DNA of 64,000 nucleotides from positions 125,521 through 189,520 of the forward strand of contig CAJJDO010000147.1 of assembly GCA_905183005.1 (NCBI GenBank), given 5' to 3'. The DNA comes from Paramecium pentaurelia. Its lineage: Eukaryota > Ciliophora > Oligohymenophorea > Peniculida > Parameciidae. Both the position numbers and the translations under genes were made by a program. This document shows positions 1 through 11,834 of the stretch, piece after piece (position 1 is the stretch's first letter; each line of letters begins with the position of its first letter). The notes below the pieces were generated by a model. The model ran no database searches and had not been told where the DNA came from. It saw nothing but the letters and a program-made list of their open reading frames with translations.

Positions 1-454
1 TTGGCCCTAGAAGATGAACTTTGACTAATATGATTAGTTAAGTTGACTCGGATGTTATCATCTGTTTTAGAATGAAGAATAGAATCCGAATTTTGACTAT
101 TACTGCTAGCTTAAGTATAATCCGTTCCTCTTGAATTATCCACGATTTCGAGATTTAGATTTTTAAGTCGAGAGTAATGGATTATCATTCTATTTATAAA
201 ATAAATTAATACTTTCCTCCTTGGATGTTCAACCCATTCAATTATTTCCTGGCTGCTATGGCACTCTTTAAATTATAAAATTCCACAAAAGCTTTATTTG
301 TCTTTCCTCTTTCGAAAATCAGTATTTTCTTAATGTCTCCAAACTCATTAAACTTTTTATGCAAGTACTCATTCGTCAAAGGAAAAGATGGAGGCAATTA
401 AGTTAGAATAAGTAGAAGAATTTAACTTGGAGGATCTCTGGAATTATTATACAT
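1..454 (-). CDS. PTB/hnRNP-L-like RRM RNA-binding protein (3' end outside window)
   Basis: Read on the minus strand with TAA/TAG as Gln, this gives a short N terminus starting MYNNSRDPPS followed by one RRM fold at about residues 10-85. The segment from NEYLHKKFNEFGDI through KAFVEFYNLKSAI to the tail IIHYSRLKNLNLEIVDNS resembles RRM2 of polypyrimidine-tract-binding proteins, including the extension after beta-4 that ends in RGTDYT. One 23-nt intron (190-212) is needed to join the RRM to that tail. The protein continues past base 1. PTB-type proteins bind pyrimidine-rich RNA and act in splicing and mRNA localisation; that role is inferred from the family. The start ATG at 454 is the first one, but an upstream micro-exon cannot be excluded. 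Confidence 0.75.
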
Positions 455-876
455 TAAAATTTAATTAAAAATAAACTATAACAATTTCTAAAGTATGCTA
501 AAATCTTATAATAAGAATGAGCAGTTAAATCTTAATCTTCCTATTCTCTAATTCTTTTTTTATTAATAAAACTTATTTTTATTACCAATTACGTAATTAT
601 TATTAAATATTCTTAATTTTCTAAAAATATTAATTATTACATTTCCAATATGAAATAAGTTTAAACATAAAATAAATACAGTTATTTCATTTGAATTATT
701 AGCGAATTTAAATTTGTTTAATAGATTCTCCAATCAATTGGACATTCATATAATTTAGTGAATTTATATAGCTACTATATATATTATTTGATTAATTATA
801 AGTAGTTATGATATAATAATAGTATATTATAAAGTAATAATAAATTATCTTCATAATTTTATATATATATATTCTT
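455..876. other. AT-rich intergenic interval
   Basis: Very AT-rich DNA between two minus-strand genes. I see no open frame in the ciliate code that looks coding, only short runs of TA repeats near 770-870. It probably holds the promoter of the RRM gene and the 3' UTR of the next gene. Confidence 0.5.
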
Positions 877-3110
877 TCATTCAACTTTATAATTTGTAAG
901 CATACCATCGACAAATTCAGCACAAGATTTAGCATTGTCAACCAAACTTACATTATTAGATTTAAGATAATCATAAGTATCATTCCAAACTTTCAATGAA
1001 ACTTCTATTTAACATTATCTTTACAATAAATCAGCTTTTTCCTATTCTTTAGCATTTTTTTATTTTAACTTTTCCAATTATTTTGCATATGATGCAGTAC
1101 TTATCAATCTAATTTCATTACTTAGACAAAACATAAGTAAAGTGAAATATTAATCATCATGCATCTTAGATGGTTTATGAGTAGATAAAAATTTATCATC
1201 AATTTATAATTTTTATAATGCATATGGTTTATATCGGACAACACCATTTTTCCTAATTAATTTACTAGCTTTGTTCATCATTTCTACAATATTATCCATA
1301 TAATAAGGTATCAAAAACTTTTAATATAATCCCATACCAACACCACCTAATAGACCTCCAAAAAATGCTCCCCAAAATGCAACTGGAAATAGAATGCTAC
1401 CAGCAATTGTCATTCCAACACCTATAGTAATGATTAGACCCAAATGACCAAGATTTTTGGCTGTTTGAGAATCATTAATAACTTTATTAGCTAGAATAGA
1501 TTTAACAGCTAAGGCCAAAATCACTTGTTAAATGATAATACCTACAATGGGCAATCTAGAAGCAAGAAGACCAAGAACACCAAAAGAAATAGCTGTAAAT
1601 CCAGCATTTTTTAATTTATCATCCCAAGGAATATCTTCATCAAGACAATCAACAATAAGAACACCTATACCCATTCCAAGTGCTTTACCACCTATAACTC
1701 TATTAGAAGTTCCATATCTAATTGGTTTTTTTGGAGCACTAATTTTTTTGAATTTAAAGACAGCATTTTTGAATCCAGAAATATCATCAGCAGTTCTATC
1801 AATAGATTTTTCACTGGCAACTCTTTTTTTGAATTCAGGATGTCCACAATGAAGATAATCAAATTATTCATTTAAAAATTTAGCTAAAAGAATATTTTAT
1901 TCTTTTTCATCATCGAATGATTCCCAACCTTATTCAAATTTATGAAACATCAAATAATGATAAGATAAACTTAAAATAAATTATTAAACTTTATTATTTT
2001 TCTCATCTTTAACAAGAATTTTTAATCCTTTTAAATCATTTTTTTATACTTTTTATGATTTAATTACTTTAATATCATGACATTATTCCATAAGTAAAAT
2101 ATCATCTTAATCTTATATAACTTAAATATTTTATGGGAGAGGTTTAATAAGATTAAATTAAGCATTATTAATTAATTCATCAAAATTTTTATGCCATTTG
2201 GCTGTAAATAATTGTTTACATTCATCCATTACATAATAAAAATGTTTAATGGTTTATCTTACAATTACTGAGTGTTTTTCTTGATTTACTTAAAATGATT
2301 ATCCAACCAATGTTATATCACCATAATCAATAATATTCTATGATACTTCCTTCTACATATATTTGTAATTTTCTTAATTTGCTAAACTTCCATAAATTTT
2401 CAATAGTTTATCTAATTATTGCATTTTATAATTAGCATGACATGCAACATCTATTAGATAATTAGAAAAATCAGTAACTAAATCAATAAACAATTTTTAT
2501 AGATTATCCAAAAATTCAGTTGTGAGTTATGTATCGAGATAAGCAAATTCAAAAAGATCATATGCAACCCTCTTTAATTGAGATTCCAAAATTTCATTCA
2601 ACAATACATTCAATTATGCACTATTTAAATAATCATCACATAATTCGGAGATCAAAGTATCACATAATCTAATATATTACTAACATAAATTACTCGAATG
2701 CGTTTTCTTAAAATGTCTTATAATATCCTTTTATTTAAACTTTGATTTCTGGAAGTCGTTACACAAAAAAAACAGGCTCTGTCCATTCTTGTACACTTTA
2801 ATCAATGAATTCATATACAATATCCTATTTTTAGATTCAAAAATACTTCAATAAATTTAGGGCTGACATTCCACCCAATAAACATATACTTTCGAAGTAT
2901 TTTAATACACTCAATCATTAGATTAATTGATCGTTTATTTACTCCATCAATCAGGTCTTAGTTTAAGAAATAGTCTTCTATTTATAAAAACTGTTATTCG
3001 TTAGAAATTTCGCTTAGAGCCTCTTTGAGATAACGGCAATCTAAGGTTATTGGAACTAAGATTTGAGTTTTCAAAGCCTATAATAGAGAATCATGATAAA
3101 TCTAATTCAT
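877..3110 (-). CDS. Unknown protein with C-terminal hydrophobic segments
   Basis: Two exons joined by a 23-nt intron (2796-2818) give 736 residues from ATG 3110 to TGA 877. The N-terminal two thirds are soluble and Gln/Lys/Asn-rich, with no domain I recognise. About residues 440-560 contain Gly-rich hydrophobic stretches (GGKALGMGIGVLIVD, FGVLGLLASRLPIVG and LIITIGVGMTIAGSILF followed by a GGLLGGVGMG run), probably two to four membrane-inserting helices. The C terminus is soluble and charged. The start lies only 19 bases after the stop of the APC8 gene on the same strand. The Gly-zipper-like hydrophobic region suggests membrane association, but no function can be named. Confidence 0.75.
2796..2818 (-). 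other. 23-nt spliceosomal intron
   Basis: GT...AG intron whose removal restores one frame across NLKIGY and LYKNGQS. It is typical of the 20-35 nt introns throughout the window. Confidence 0.8.
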
Positions 3111-3129
3111 CAAATAATAATATATATTT

Positions 3130-4783
3130 TCACTTATTTAACTAACTCATTATTAAATTGGCTTCGTCTCTCTCTGGTCCATTGAAATCATATAGTCTTT
3201 TAGCCATTTGCATGGCTCTTTCTTTTTCTCCCCTCCTCAAGAAGGTTTTTGCCAAATACAATAATGATTCTGATAATTCTTTATCTACTATTTATTCTTC
3301 ATCTTTTCTTTTTAAACTCTCTTCAAATGCAGACAATGCCTTATCTGTTTTACCCTAACCCATAGAAAATTTAATAGCTTACCACTGCATCATACAGTTT
3401 TGCTAATTAATGAATTGCAATTCCTTCTTTATCTTTGCATTAATTTGCTCTTTCATAACATTTCATAGATTCATTTTTCTTATCCATTTTATCATAACAT
3501 TCTGCCATAGCATTCCACATTCTAGCATCTTTTGGTCTGCTAATAACTGCTCTACTAAAATAATATAAAGCATATTGATTCATTCCTTGTAATGCATATG
3601 TTTATCCTAATCCATACCAGGCTCTGAAATCTTTTGGATCTATTTCAACTGCATTTCGATATGATTATATTGCAGAAGCAACATTTTTCATTTCTAAATA
3701 CTCATGTCCCATCAAAGTCCAAGCTGCTAAACAATCTTTATCTAATTTAAGTGCTCTTTGGAAATAATTTATAGCTTTTGCATGTTCATTCATAAGAGAA
3801 TAATAATTTCCAACAACACAACAAGTTTCTGGTACATATTTATTATTTGTAAATGATTATAATGCTAAATTTGCTAGTTCACCTTAATTTTCTTTTATAT
3901 ATAATATATTTGAATATGTATCTAGACTTTCAAATCTGTATGGATCAATACTTAGTAATCTTTCAAACCATTCAAGTGATAATTCAAATTCTTAATTATT
4001 ATAATAGGCATTAGCAATTTAATTTAAGATAAAATTAGAATTTCTAAAGTAATATAATAATGTCTAAAATTATTCTACACAATTTGCATTTTTAAACTTT
4101 TCCAAATTAAAATTAGAACTCCAAAATAATTTCATCCAATGATTTGGTAATTCATCTAAAGTATCTTCTTCTGTTAACAATTTACATAATTCTAACCAAA
4201 CACTCCAAAAACATGGTAATTGATTCAAAACTTAAATAAATACTTCTCTTGCTTCTCTTATTCTCATAGTATCTTTTAAGATTAATCCATAAAGATATAG
4301 ATTCAATTAATTTAATTATTTTTGATTGTACAATTTTGATAATTCTCTTTCTAATAATTTAAGTTCTGGATTTATTGCTGTTTTTGAGTTTTCATTCTCA
4401 AACATCTCTTCCTCTTTTCTCAACTCTCCATACATATATTAAGAATAATAATAGAGGAACATTGCTGATTCATTTTTATGGATTAGATTTTATAATAATG
4501 ATGCACATTTCTTAAATTCTCTTAAATCAAATAGATTTCTAGCTACTAAAATGATATCATTATATTCAGGAACGAATTCTCTAATGAATTAATATTTGTA
4601 ATCTGTATTTTTTTGTATAAATTACATTGCAAATTATGATTATTATAAATCTTCTTCTTGTGTTAATCCTAATAATAACTCTCCTGTCCATTTACTAGAA
4701 TGATAGAGTTTATTTTCTTAAAAGAATCTAGTATAATATTACAATTCTTTTTGAATTTCATGTAATTTAGGCATTAATTCCAT
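3130..4783 (-). CDS. CDC23: Anaphase-promoting complex subunit 8 / Cdc23 (TPR protein)
   Basis: The reading frame from ATG 4783 to TGA 3130, with one 28-nt intron (3355-3382), gives about 540 residues. The N-terminal half matches the Cdc23-specific region (MELMPKLHEI..., then EYNDIILVARNLFDLREF), and the C-terminal half is a run of TPR motifs. Characteristic stretches include GHEYLEMKNVASAIQSYRNA, DFRAWYGLGQTYALQGM and DARMWNAMAECYDKM. Cdc23/APC8 is a scaffold TPR subunit of the APC/C ubiquitin ligase, which drives cyclin and securin degradation in mitosis. Length and the order of the TPRs agree with the family. The gene is tightly packed between neighbours, and 37 bases separate its start from the divergent start of the phosphatase gene. 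Confidence 0.92.
3355..3382 (-). other. 28-nt intron in the CDC23 gene
   Basis: GT...AG. Splicing joins LAKLYDAV to GKTDKALSAF in frame. Confidence 0.85.
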
Positions 4784-4820
4784 TTTTCAAATTTCAAAAA
4801 TTATTACTAATTAAAACATA

Positions 4821-6107
4821 ATGATAATTGGAGCAATTAAAGTAAAGGATGGTCTTTTCATAGGAGATGAATTAGCCTCTAAAGTAAAAATACAATCTTA
4901 ACATAATAGGATCTTGAATTCGTCATCCAGAACAAAGTAACTAGAATTGTTAATTGTGCAGCTAAACAATTGCCATGCGTATTTGCAAATTACGGTGTTA
5001 CATATCTGAAATTCAATTGGTTAGAAAATGAAAAAGTACATCCTATTTATCATGAATAAGTAAATACTATTTCCAAATGATACTGTTAATGAAATCTTTC
5101 AATTTATAGAATAAGCACATAATAACGGAGAATCTGTTTTGGTTCATTCAATAAGAGGACAATCTCGTTCATGTTGTGCACTTGCTGCCTACTTTATGAG
5201 AAAATATAAATGGAAACTTTATAAGACTTTGGAGTTTCTCAACTCTAGAAGACCAGATCTTGAAATTAGAGCCAGTTTTTATCATCAATTAACTTAATTG
5301 GAGTCTAAACTAAGTAAGAAGGGTGAAGGTGGTCTATCAAGTTCATGGCAACCACAAGAAGAATAAGATCTACCCCTTGAAGAAGATGAAAAACTTCTTA
5401 GAAATACATTTATGAATGCAAAATCTAGTTCAGTTGATTCTTGTTGGTTAGATAGAAGATTATTTAATTAATATCTGAATGAAAATAGAGTTAGAACAAT
5501 TACTTGGGCAGATGAAACATTAGTTAAAAAGTCATAAAAAAAAATTAAATCGTCTAATACCAAGAATGCTGTTAAATTAAATAGTTAAAATAATATAAGT
5601 GGAAATATTTACCATGTTACAGTTAATAATTATGTAACTCTAAAAGAAGAATTAGAAAAATATAATTCTAGTCTGAATTCAAGAGAGAATCATTAACTTA
5701 TTAAACCAAATAGTGGTACTATCAAAAGACAATAAAATGATAGTTTAAAAAAACATTAAGAATAAAAACTTAAATAATAAGGGAAATCTCAATCATTAAA
5801 ATAATAAAAAAGAGATCCAACTGACAGACCTAAATCTGCCTATGTGTACTAATCTTAATTATTCTAGATAGCCTGAAATTCAACCACCTGTGAATATTCC
5901 AAAACCAGTACACTTTCCATATCGTTAATTTTCACCTGTTGTAAAAGGTAATTTAATTTGATATATTTAGGAAATAATATTCCAAAAGTAACATAATTGA
6001 TTCCAACTAATAAAAGCAAAGGATGGAGATATCCTTCACCTGGATAATTGAAAAATGATGATGATTTTATGCAATCTTTCATAAATAGTAAACCTGTATG
6101 GAAATGA
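4821..6107 (+). CDS. Dual-specificity phosphatase-like protein, catalytic Cys replaced by Ser
   Basis: Four introns (4884-4909, 5036-5060, 5846-5867, 5948-5970) give a protein of about 395 residues. Residues 1-150 have the DSP fold: MIIGAIKVKDGLFIGDE, a substrate strand ending VTRIVNCAAKQLP, and the signature loop VLVHSIRGQSRS. The family signature is H-C-x5-R; here the cysteine codon is TCA (Ser), so hydrolysis is not expected and a pseudophosphatase (STYX-like) is likely. The helix after the loop (YKTLEFLNSRRPDLEIR) is well conserved, which argues against decay. The C-terminal 230 residues are basic, Gln/Ser/Lys-rich and without a recognised domain. The gene starts divergently from CDC23. 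Confidence 0.85.
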
Positions 6108-6185
6108 ATAAATTAATACTACATTTTATATATATATTTTAGTATTAATTCTTTTATATATGTTAAGATTATTAAATATAAGCAA

Positions 6186-9100
6186 TCAAAAGTTTTCTTC
6201 TAAATGTTCAGATCTATCTATTTTTCTTATTAATTCTTTATCTGATGCTTAATTTAATTGTCTTTTCAATCTATTTAACTGTTCTAATTATTCATCATTT
6301 TCTCTTCTCATTATATTTAATTGTTCACTTTTTGCTTACAATAATGTTTAAGCATCTGACAATTCAAAATTTAATCTTTATATTTCTTTTGTCAATTTTG
6401 ATACATCTTCATTATCCCCTCTTCTTTTATTCATTTATTCAAATGTTTATTCAAATTCTTATTCTTTCATTTCTAGATCACTCTTTAATTTTTCCACTTA
6501 TCTTCTCAATGATTGCTTCTCACTATTTGATTTTAATTAATTGCTCTCTAATTCATGAATCTCATTCAATAAATTGCTGTTTTTCTATTTCAATTAATCA
6601 TAATCTTCAATGTGTACATAATTTTAATCAATTTATTTTCTTAGAGAATCATATAATACTTCTTTATCTTAGAATTGAATTTCCAAATTTGAATATTATT
6701 ATAATATTTAATTTAATTTTGATTCTTTTTGATCTAATTTTTATTATAATATTTCAATCTCATTATTCAAAACAGCCTAAATATAATGTTATAATATATA
6801 CTTTTTCATTTTCAACTTAAAATTCCCAATCTTATCTTTAATTTTCTCCTTCAGCATAATTTTGAATCTTTTAATTTAATTATTCAATTTCTTCAGTTAA
6901 TTCATTTTTAACTTCAACTAATTTTTCCTTTTAATTTTCTAAACTTTTAATTAAGGAATCTTTTTCTTAAAGCAATTATTCAATTTATTTATTTGATTCC
7001 TTATGTTCTTCCTAATATTTAATAAATTAATCTTCATTAGATTACAATTATAAATTTAAATTAGCAATTTAATCTAATAATTTTTATTCTTTCTTTCTTG
7101 ATTCTTCAATTTTCTTTTAAGATTCTAACAGAGCATGATCAAGTTATTTTTATGATTTATCTATTTAGTTATTTTGATTGTGAATTTCAATTTCATATTA
7201 ATTAATTGCTTATTTATATTATGATATTCTTGTTTCTTAAAAGCTAAATTTCTAATTAAATTGATTTCTTTCAAGATCTCTTTATTAAGTTGATTCTTCT
7301 AATTCTTTTAAATAAATATCAGCACTTTATTTTAATTCTACTACTTAAAATTCAGCTTAAATCAATTTTTCTTTTGTTGATTTAAATAAAGAATCAAATT
7401 TCTATTTCTCTTAATTAAATTAGTTGATCTACCAATCTTTTTATTTAATTTGTTCTTAATAATTTTATATCTATTGAGAAGAACTGAATTCTAATTCAAT
7501 TTTAAAAGTTTCTAATTCTTTTACTTTCTACTTTTATTATTTTAATGATTATTCCATTATTTATTTTTCTTATTGTAACTTTATATTTTATTCTTTTAAT
7601 TCTTTTTTGAAATTCTCCAATTCAAATTAATAATCTTCTATTTCCTTAAATTTTTATTTCTCTGTCTCACTTAATTAATGTTTCAAACCATTTATAGAAT
7701 TATCTAATAATTATTAATTAAGTTTGTATTCATTTAATTATTCATCTTTCTTACGATTTTAGATTGTTAATTTATCATTCTCAACATTTAAGTATTTAAT
7801 TTATTCTTCCATATGTTAAATCTATTATTAATGAAAGCTTTTTAATTCTAAAATATCTGTTTCCCATTACTCTCTAATATTAGCTTCAATTTCCTTTGTA
7901 ACATTCTTTTATAATTCTAATTCACTCTTGATATCATTAGCAATAACTTATTATTTGCTCAATTCATGTAATTTTGTCTAATATTTTGATGATTATTCTA
8001 AAAGTTATTGTTTTAATTTTTAAAGATCTTCTTATAATTATTATATTTCTAAATCTTTGAATTTGTTGATTCTTTCTAATTCTTACTATAACATTTTGAT
8101 TTCTTTCTCTTATTCTTAATCTATAGAGTATAATTTTGCATTTTCAGTTTTCATTACTTAATAATTATTTTCAGATTGTTATAATTATGATTATAAATCT
8201 CTTATTATCTAATCTAATTGTTAATTTTCTGTTGAATGTTTTAATTCAGTTTCATTTAATCTTCTTTATAAGATATTTATTTATTATTATTCATAATATT
8301 ATTTTAATTCTTAGATTTATCTTTGATGTAAAAATTCTTATTATGTTTATTTATCATGAATTAATTATAAATCTTTAGTCAAACTAATATTTTTTAATCT
8401 AAGTTCTTCACACATTTAATTTGATTAATGAATTTATTATTAAATTGTTAATTTATCATCTTATAGATCATCTATCAATAATTACATTTTATTTTTTTCA
8501 TTTACTAAATTATCAAATTAACTTAAGAGTTTTGAATATTTTTATTATTCCTATATAAGTTAATCATTTTTTTTGCTCAAGATTTATTAATGTTATTATT
8601 AGATATCCTTTAATTGTATTTAACTTTGATGAGAACAATCATTTTCAACTTTTATTTTTGTTTCTTCAATTTGTCTTGCACTTTTGAAATGAGTATCTTG
8701 TACTTATTATTTCAAATTTTATAATTCATATTCTAAATTTTAGATATGGGATTTCAAATTTTAATTTTCATCAATATTTTAAGCATTCTTATTAATAAAT
8801 AATAATAAATACATTTTATGAAAGCTATATAAATTTAGTTTCATTTTTTTTTAATTCATTGACTAATAGTTAAATCTCTTCATTCTTTTTTTATAATAAC
8901 AATTATTATTATTTAATATTATGTTATTCTGTTTATAATTTATAAGTTTGATTTGATAATTGAATTTCTAATTCATTAATCATTTTATTGTATTTTTGTT
9001 GATCAGCTTATATTTGATTTTATAGTTAAAGATTTTCTGTACTCAATTTACCAAATCTAGCTTCATATGAATCAATAATTTTGATGTTTTCTTTCTTTCT

Positions 9101-9402
9101 TAAATTAGGAGATTAATCTAATTTTCTTGCAGGAGAAATAATTCTATCAGCTTATTTTAGATAAGATATATACTCAAATTATATGATTTCTCTAAATTTT
9201 AAGAAGATCTCAAGTGAAAATTTTGAGAATCTTATCTTCTAAGTTAATTTTTAGGATTGTCTATAACACTTAATTATTAAACAGCCTCATCATTTCTAAC
9301 TTATTTTGCAACTTATTAGCTTGGTATAGGGTTATTATCTTATTCTTTTTATCTTTTTGGTGTATTGGAAGTTCGCTATCGTTTATGTGATGATCTATGC
9401 AT
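6186..9402 (-). CDS. Long coiled-coil protein, Gln/Glu/Lys-rich
   Basis: Three introns (9151-9173, 8788-8812, 6777-6801) give a spliced length of 3,144 nt, 1,047 residues. Residues 1-110 are basic and Ser/Arg-rich (MHRSSHKRQRTSNTPKRQ). From about residue 110 to the end the sequence is almost entirely heptad-like Leu/Ile with Glu, Lys, Gln and Asn, as in centrosomal, basal-body or myosin-tail-type rods. Most glutamines are encoded by TAA/TAG, so in the standard code the gene looks shredded. No motor or other enzymatic domain is seen. A structural cytoskeletal role is the reasonable inference. The 191-codon plus-strand ORF at 6245-6820 is its antisense shadow. Confidence 0.85.
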
Positions 9403-9515
9403 TTAACAGAAATATAATTATAATAAATTTATAAATAGTGCATAAAAAATCAATTTTTATAACAAAAAAAAAAAGAATAAGTAATTTTAATTATTTATAA
9501 ATTTAACAGAGTAAA

Positions 9516-11160
9516 TCATTTTTTCATTGTTTTGTTTTTTGTTTTAATTTTTTAAACATATAACTATTATACTGAGATTTAAGTTTTTTTCTAAGAACTT
9601 GCACTCTTTTGAGCACTAGTAATTCTTTAAGTTTCAATATTAGATTATGTTTTTTATTTTGAATTAATTTTGGGACTTTCAAGCATAGCCTTATATTATT
9701 AAAATGGAGTCTTAATATTTAAATTATTCATATTAAGTTAATTAATATTGATATTAATATTTGCTGATAAAGGTACAGATGATTGGGATGTATAGATTTT
9801 AAAAAGTTTTTCAGAAGATTTGGTATGAGTTAATGATTATTTAAGATCTTATCCCATATTTGTATGCATTTTCATTGAAAATTATTTTTAATGTTTATTA
9901 GGAGAATTTATCTCTGTATAATGTGTTTATGTCTAACTTTTCTTATGTGTTGGAATCACTAAATTAGGACTATTACTTTATTTTAAAGGTTATTATGATT
10001 ATATTAATTTTAATTACTCTGAAGATATACTTCGAGTACTTGTAATATAATGTATACTGTTTTATTTAGATTAATAATTTGATATGTGATTAGCTTTTCC
10101 AGATTGTTTAGAACTTAATAGACAAGGATTTGCATGATTAACAGTTAATATCTATTATTTTAAAAATTTCTATAAATCTGTATCTCCATTGCTACTATTA
10201 ATAATTTTATTGGAGGAAACTAAGGACTTTTGTGAAGTATCTTTACTTAAAGTTTTAAGATGCCCTTTTTATTAAGGAGACTTCTAAATAGCTCTTTTAC
10301 TTATTCCTGCCGCGTAAATATTTTATTTGTCTTTACAAAATTGAGTATTTTTGGATATTAATTGTTTAAGTAATTTCAAATTAGGAGGATATTATGATTT
10401 CTATTGTTATTATTGAGTCATTGTCATCCATGTTGCATCAATATTCTAATATATATATATGATATATTTTTACAATAATTTCATCACTTGCTTTAGACTT
10501 TAATATCTCTCTTAATACAGAAAGACTTGACACTTGAGTTTACTGAGTTATACTATTCAATACTTTGATATCTTCTTTAAGCTTCTCATATTCTAATTAT
10601 TTAGATATGATTACATGTACAATTACTAGCATCTTCAACTGGAATACCAAGCATGAATTTTATTTTTCTATACTCTATTTATCTAATTGATAAATCTTAT
10701 ATTTATTTACTTCTTTTTCTCATAAAAATAGATTGCTAAATCTGATACTCTTGGCATGAACATTCTTGGAATATCTTTATGATACTTATAGTATTCTAAC
10801 AATTAATCAAATTTCATAGGTTGATCACTCATTGGATAAAACCTATAAAACAAATTATTTATCCTTTAAATACCTTTTAAGAAACTCATCATAATCATCA
10901 AATGTCAATCTATCTTTGAATTTAATTACCCATGATATTGGTTTCGTGGAAAATAAATCCTCATATTTTCTTCCATTCCATTGAGATTATGAGTATTTTG
11001 TGTACAAAGCCTATATGCCATTTTGATTATTTCTTACTCTATTAAGGAGCGGGGCAAAATTTATTTTATCTGTTGTTATTCTTCCATATTTCTAACAAAA
11101 TAGACAATCCTCCTCCGATGTGTATTTCTTCAAATTTATTAGAGCATCACCTTTTTTCAT
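9516..11160 (-). CDS. Unknown protein, conserved N-terminal region and low-complexity tail
   Basis: Four introns (10843-10873, 10683-10710, 10593-10620, 10446-10473) yield exactly 510 codons. The first 200 residues look globular, with Trp/Tyr/Phe and the stretches ALYTKYSQSQWNGRKYEDLF, YYKYHKDIPRMFMPRVSDL and KFMLGIPVEDASN, followed by a short helical region (YEKLKEDIKVLNSITQQTQV). The last 250 residues are Ser/Asn/Gln/Lys-rich and probably disordered. I do not recognise the family. Start and stop are supported by the continuous spliced frame. The gene lies about 110 bases downstream of nothing but AT-rich spacer and is transcribed with its neighbours. Confidence 0.75.
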
Positions 11161-11834
11161 AACTGAATATAAATAATATTTTTTTGTATAAAAATATCAA
11201 ATACAAAAACAATTCAAATTCATATAATACAATTTAATAATGATCACTACCTTAAACAATTATTATTAATTTAAATACAATTAAATATTCACTCAAATTT
11301 AACTCATCTTAATAATAGATATTATTAATATTTACATAATTGATTTCTAGATTAATTAGTGGAAAAATATAAAAATACAATTCAATTTTTAGAAACATAA
11401 TTTTTATGTCTAATTTCCTTAAAAAATTAAATTATTACTAAACTAGATATTTTAATTGAATGTTATTTATTTTATTAATATACTAAGTAACTTTTATTTT
11501 TTAACCTTGATATCATTAAGAATTATGGTTATAATATATATATACTTTAATTGGCTCTTCTTTTACATATTTGTTAAATTCAGAAGAAAAGAAATATTAA
11601 ATAAACACGATATGAATTGATTGATTATCATAAATACTTATTATCTTTTATTAAGAAACTAAATAAAATTCAAGAAAAGCTTCTCTCTTATATAGTAATT
11701 ATGAATTTAAAATTAAAATAAGGTATGATAATTCTTTAATTATATATTAAAATTTTAGTTTTGTTAACATTAGTATTTTGAATTAATAACTAAAAGATTA
11801 ATTAATTAAAGTATTTATTGATATATAATAATTT
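11161..11834. other. AT-rich intergenic interval
   Basis: About 670 bases of AT-rich sequence with frequent TGA/TCA in all frames. No coding segment, RNA or repeat is recognised. Confidence 0.5.

Noticed and set aside
1532..1852. 106-codon plus-strand ORF
   Set aside because: Antisense of the 877-3110 gene, opposite its Gly-rich membrane segments.
6245..6820. 191-codon plus-strand ORF rich in Ile/Leu/Phe
   Set aside because: It is the antisense of the minus-strand coiled-coil gene (6186-9402), which has a continuous 1,047-residue ciliate-code frame. The hydrophobic composition is simply the complement of Asn/Lys/Gln codons.
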